From contig KL569456.1 in NCBI GenBank assembly GCA_000715685.1, positions 1 through 8,217 of the forward strand: 8,217 bases of DNA, written 5' to 3'. A program made the translations under genes and the position numbers. The notes beneath the pieces were generated by a model. The model ran no database searches and had not been told where the DNA came from. It was given only the letters and a program-made list of their open reading frames with translations. This document shows positions 6,439-8,217 of this stretch, one piece after another (position 1 is the stretch's first letter; each line of letters opens with the position of its first letter). This DNA is from Streptomyces lilacinus. GTDB taxonomy: Bacteria; Actinomycetota; Actinomycetes; Streptomycetales; Streptomycetaceae.

Positions 6439-6455
6439 TCTGACACTACGTCAGA
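6439..6455. promoter_or_regulatory. Perfect inverted repeat, likely regulator operator (TCTGAC-N5-GTCAGA)
   Basis: TCTGAC ACTAC GTCAGA has perfect 6-bp arms around five bases, sits in an AT-richer patch, and lies between the divergent echA-like and fadD-like genes. Size and symmetry suit a TetR-type dimeric repressor able to control both directions. It does not match the KstR (AACnnGTT core) or KstR2 (CAAGnnCTTG core) operators that govern steroid genes in mycobacteria, so a different regulator is implied. No regulator gene is in the window. Confidence 0.6.
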
Positions 6456-6473
6456 TTCCTTGCGTCGCGGCCC

Positions 6474-6502
6474 TTCCGCCCCGTGGGCCACGGCGCTGTA
6501 AT
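6474..6502 (+). promoter_or_regulatory. Candidate promoter for a leaderless FadD19-like transcript
   Basis: TGTAAT (6497-6502) matches TATAAT at five of six bases, and six bases separate it from GTG 6509. TTCCGC (6474-6479) stands 17 bp upstream as a poor -35. No Shine-Dalgarno sequence precedes the GTG, so a leaderless mRNA starting at the GTG is plausible. The palindrome ends 18 bp before the -35. Confidence 0.45.
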
Positions 6503-6508
6503 GACCGC

Positions 6509-8089
6509 GTGGACTACAACCTCGCGGATCTCTTCGAGTCGGTCGCACGCGCGGTCCCCGGGCGGGAGGCCCTGGTCCACCTCATGTGTATAAGAGACAG
6601 GCTCGCCCGCCACCTCCTCGGCGCCGGCGTCGGACCGGGCGCGCACGTGGGGCTGCACCTGTACAACGGCGTCGAGTACCTCCAGACGCTCCTGGCCTGC
6701 CTGAAGATCCGGGCCGTGCCCGTCAACGTCAACTACCGCTACGTCGAGGACGAGCTGGCCTACCTCTACCGCGACGCCGACCTGGTGGCGCTGGTCTTCG
6801 ATGCGGCCTTCACGGACCGCGTGGCGGCCGCCCTGCCCCGCACCGGCGGACGGCTCCGCCACCTCGTACGGGTGGGGGAACCGCCCGCGGGGGCGACGCG
6901 GCCCGGCATCGCCCCGGTGGCCTTCGCGGACGCCGAGGCCGGCGCCGCCGACGCGCCGGCCGGGCCCGACGTCGGTCCGCGCTCCGGCGACGACCGGTTC
7001 GTCATCTACACCGGCGGCACGACCGGCATGCCCAAGGGGGTCGTGTGGCGGCAGGAGGACCTCTTCTTCTCCGGCCTCGGCGGCGGGGCCCCCACGGGCG
7101 AGCCGGTCCGACGGCCCGAGGAACTGGCCGAGCGCGCGGTGGCGGCCGGCGAGGGGCTCGTCTTCTTCCCGACCGCGCCCCTGATGCACGGCACCTCCAC
7201 GCTCACCGCGCTCATCGCCCTCGGCCTCGGGCAGAAGGTCGTCCTGCACCGCGCCTTCGTGCCCGAGGAGGTCCTGCGCACGGTCGCGCGCGAGCGCGTC
7301 ACCAACCTCTCCCTGGTCGGGGACGCCATGCTGCGCCCCCTGGTGGACATGCTCGACGGGCCGCTGCGGGGCACCGACTGCTCGTCGCTGCTGAGCGTCA
7401 GCAGCTCGGGCGCCGTCCTCTCGGAGACCGTCCGGGCGCAGTTCGGCGCACTGCTGCCGGGTGTGCGGCTGCTGAACAACTTCGGCTCCTCGGAGTCCGG
7501 TTTCAACGGCACCGCGACCGAGGAGTCCGGCGCCGGGCAGGGCTTCCGGCTGCGCGTCAACGGTCGTACGGCCGTGGTGGACCCGGTGACGCGGCGCCCG
7601 GTCCCGCCGGGCGGGACGGGACGGCTCGCCCAGCGCGGCCACGTACCGCTCGGCTACCACAACGACCCCGTCAAGACCGCCGAGACCTTCTTCACCGCCG
7701 ACGGCGAGCGCTGGGTGCTGCTCGGCGACATGGCGACGCTCGACGCGGACGGCGTCGTCACCGTCCTCGGGCGCGGCTCGCAGTGCATCAACACCGGCGG
7801 CGAGAAGGTGTTCCCCGAGGAGGTCGAGCAGGCGCTCAAGGCGCATCCCGCGGTGTACGACGCGCTGGTCACGGGGGTCCCGGACACCCGTTGGGGCCAC
7901 CGGGTGGCGGCGGTCGTCCAGCCCCGCGAGGGCGCCGAGCCGCCCACGCTCGCCGCCCTGCAGGCCCACTGCCGGGTGCGGCTGGCGGGCTACAAGGTGC
8001 CGCGCAGCCTGGTCCTCACCGAGCGCATCCGCCGCTCCCCCAGCGGCAAGGCGGACTACCGCTGGGCGCGGGCCGTGGCCGGCGGCTGA
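6509..8089 (+). CDS. FadD19-like acyl-CoA synthetase, N-terminal segment replaced by adapter
   Basis: An ATP-dependent acyl-CoA ligase (ANL superfamily) that adenylates a carboxylic acid and transfers it to CoA. As written it has 526 codons from GTG 6509 (VDYNLADLFESV). Key motifs are the P-loop YTGGTTGMPKG (167-177), NNFGSSESG (323-331), GD at 406-407 with Asp407 for ribose binding, the hinge-proximal GRGSQCINTGGEKVFPEEVE, and catalytic Lys514 in SPSGKADYRWA. NVNYRYVEDEL and the DYRWA end recall FadD19, the C24-branched sterol-CoA ligase of actinobacteria, as does the divergent echA19-like neighbour. Codons 26-31 read MCIRDR, translated from 17 bases of Nextera adapter (6584-6600). The family's CGD..LTYAQL..-like strand and helix expected there, roughly 14-16 residues, is missing. 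The frame survives by chance, so the native gene is probably intact in the organism. The upstream extension of this frame is antisense to the hydratase gene and was not used. Confidence 0.85.
   Translation: MDYNLADLFESVARAVPGREALVHLMCIRDRLARHLLGAGVGPGAHVGLHLYNGVEYLQTLLACLKIRAVPVNVNYRYVEDELAYLYRDADLVALVFDAAFTDRVAAALPRTGGRLRHLVRVGEPPAGATRPGIAPVAFADAEAGAADAPAGPDVGPRSGDDRFVIYTGGTTGMPKGVVWRQEDLFFSGLGGGAPTGEPVRRPEELAERAVAAGEGLVFFPTAPLMHGTSTLTALIALGLGQKVVLHRAFVPEEVLRTVARERVTNLSLVGDAMLRPLVDMLDGPLRGTDCSSLLSVSSSGAVLSETVRAQFGALLPGVRLLNNFGSSESGFNGTATEESGAGQGFRLRVNGRTAVVDPVTRRPVPPGGTGRLAQRGHVPLGYHNDPVKTAETFFTADGERWVLLGDMATLDADGVVTVLGRGSQCINTGGEKVFPEEVEQALKAHPAVYDALVTGVPDTRWGHRVAAVVQPREGAEPPTLAALQAHCRVRLAGYKVPRSLVLTERIRRSPSGKADYRWARAVAGG
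6584..6600 (+). other. Internal Nextera/Tn5 mosaic-end adapter (assembly artefact)
   Basis: ATGTGTATAAGAGACAG, identical and in the same orientation to bases 1-17, lies inside the FadD-like gene. It is AT-rich in a very GC-rich gene and removes conserved sequence. An untrimmed read start was most likely joined to the preceding contig, with loss of some tens of bases. Confidence 0.93.
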
Positions 8090-8217
8090 GCCTCCGGGTG
8101 ACCGAGGAAGTCCCGCACGGCTTCCCGGAATTCCGCCGGCCGGTCCTGGTGGACGAGGTGCCCCGCCTCGATGGTCACGAGGTGGCAGTCCGGTATGAGG
8201 TCGGCAGCGGCTGGCAC
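8056..8217 (-). CDS. Alpha/beta-hydrolase, C-terminal fragment (gene enters from the right edge)
   Basis: The - strand frame open from the window edge (8217) to TAG 8058-8056 encodes 53 residues. They include HLVTIEAGHLVHQDRP and AEFREAVRDFLGHPEA, the typical C-terminal end of an alpha/beta-hydrolase. The His of EAGH would be the catalytic histidine, followed by the usual acidic/Pro turn and terminal helix. The last dozen residues (PPATARAQR end) look like an unconserved tail. The gene converges on the FadD-like gene, and their 3' ends overlap by 34 bp. Start, nucleophile elbow and catalytic acid lie outside the window, so substrate and subfamily cannot be judged. Confidence 0.75.
   Translation of the reverse strand: MPAAADLIPDCHLVTIEAGHLVHQDRPAEFREAVRDFLGHPEAQPPATARAQR

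Noticed and set aside
5705..6508. + strand open frame continuous with the acyl-CoA synthetase frame, adding about 268 residues upstream
   Set aside because: It is antisense to the enoyl-CoA hydratase gene, has low-complexity Gly/Ala/Val composition typical of GC-rich antisense frames, and crosses the divergent promoter region. The family's normal N-terminus begins at GTG 6509.
6374..6508. KstR or KstR2 operator in the divergent intergenic region
   Set aside because: I found no AACnnGTT or CAAGnnCTTG core; the only clear palindrome has TCTGAC half-sites.
6446..7969. Long - strand open frame opposite the acyl-CoA synthetase
   Set aside because: It is a composition shadow with no recognisable domain. 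It also runs through the adapter, giving the artefact peptide PVSYTH.
1..8217. CRISPR array, tRNA/rRNA genes, insertion sequences or defence genes
   Set aside because: No regular repeat-spacer pattern, RNA gene signature, transposase or terminal inverted repeats were seen. The Tn5 mosaic ends are library adapter, not a natural transposon.

Overview
The window is very GC-rich with strong third-position G/C bias. It carries a DUF397 protein, a PGRP-type amidase of streptomycete style and a conserved small protein I associate with Streptomyces. This points to a Streptomyces or close actinobacterial relative; species cannot be told. It looks like a draft contig: a Nextera/Tn5 mosaic-end adapter remnant sits at bases 1-17 and a second, identical copy lies inside a gene at 6584-6600.

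Left part (1-2300): a 5'-truncated N-acetylmuramoyl-L-alanine amidase on the + strand converges on a conserved 166-aa protein of unknown function (- strand, possibly leaderless). A small DUF397 protein (- strand) with its own likely promoter follows. Between the last two lie a strong GC hairpin and a five-unit imperfect tandem repeat that begins at the DUF397 stop codon.

Central and right part (2364-8089): a lipid or sterol side-chain catabolic locus. Four - strand genes are packed tightly in transcription order: an EchA19-like enoyl-CoA hydratase, a two-unit DUF35/OB-fold protein, an Ltp4-like thiolase-fold protein and an Ltp3-like thiolase-fold protein. Gaps are 17 bp, then a 1-bp overlap, then a 4-bp overlap. 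A FadD19-like acyl-CoA synthetase is transcribed divergently from a 135-bp intergenic region holding a perfect 6-5-6 palindrome. The order recalls, from memory, the M. tuberculosis cholesterol-catabolism region Rv3515c (fadD19) / Rv3516 (echA19) ... Rv3521 (DUF35) - Rv3522 (ltp4) - Rv3523 (ltp3), in compacted form. The inferred pathway is CoA activation of a branched acid (FadD), hydration of the enoyl-CoA (EchA) and retro-aldol cleavage by Ltp/DUF35 proteins. Both thiolase-fold proteins appear to lack the nucleophilic cysteine, which suits aldolases better than thiolases. The true substrate is unknown.

Two lesions affect how the locus should be read. The Ltp3-like gene has a one-base frameshift near 3215. 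The FadD-like gene has the 17-nt adapter in place of a conserved N-terminal stretch, in frame, which gives the typical artefact peptide MCIRDR. The second is almost certainly an assembly artefact; the first may be an error or a real mutation. The right edge holds the C-terminal end of an alpha/beta-hydrolase gene (- strand) that overlaps the FadD end convergently.
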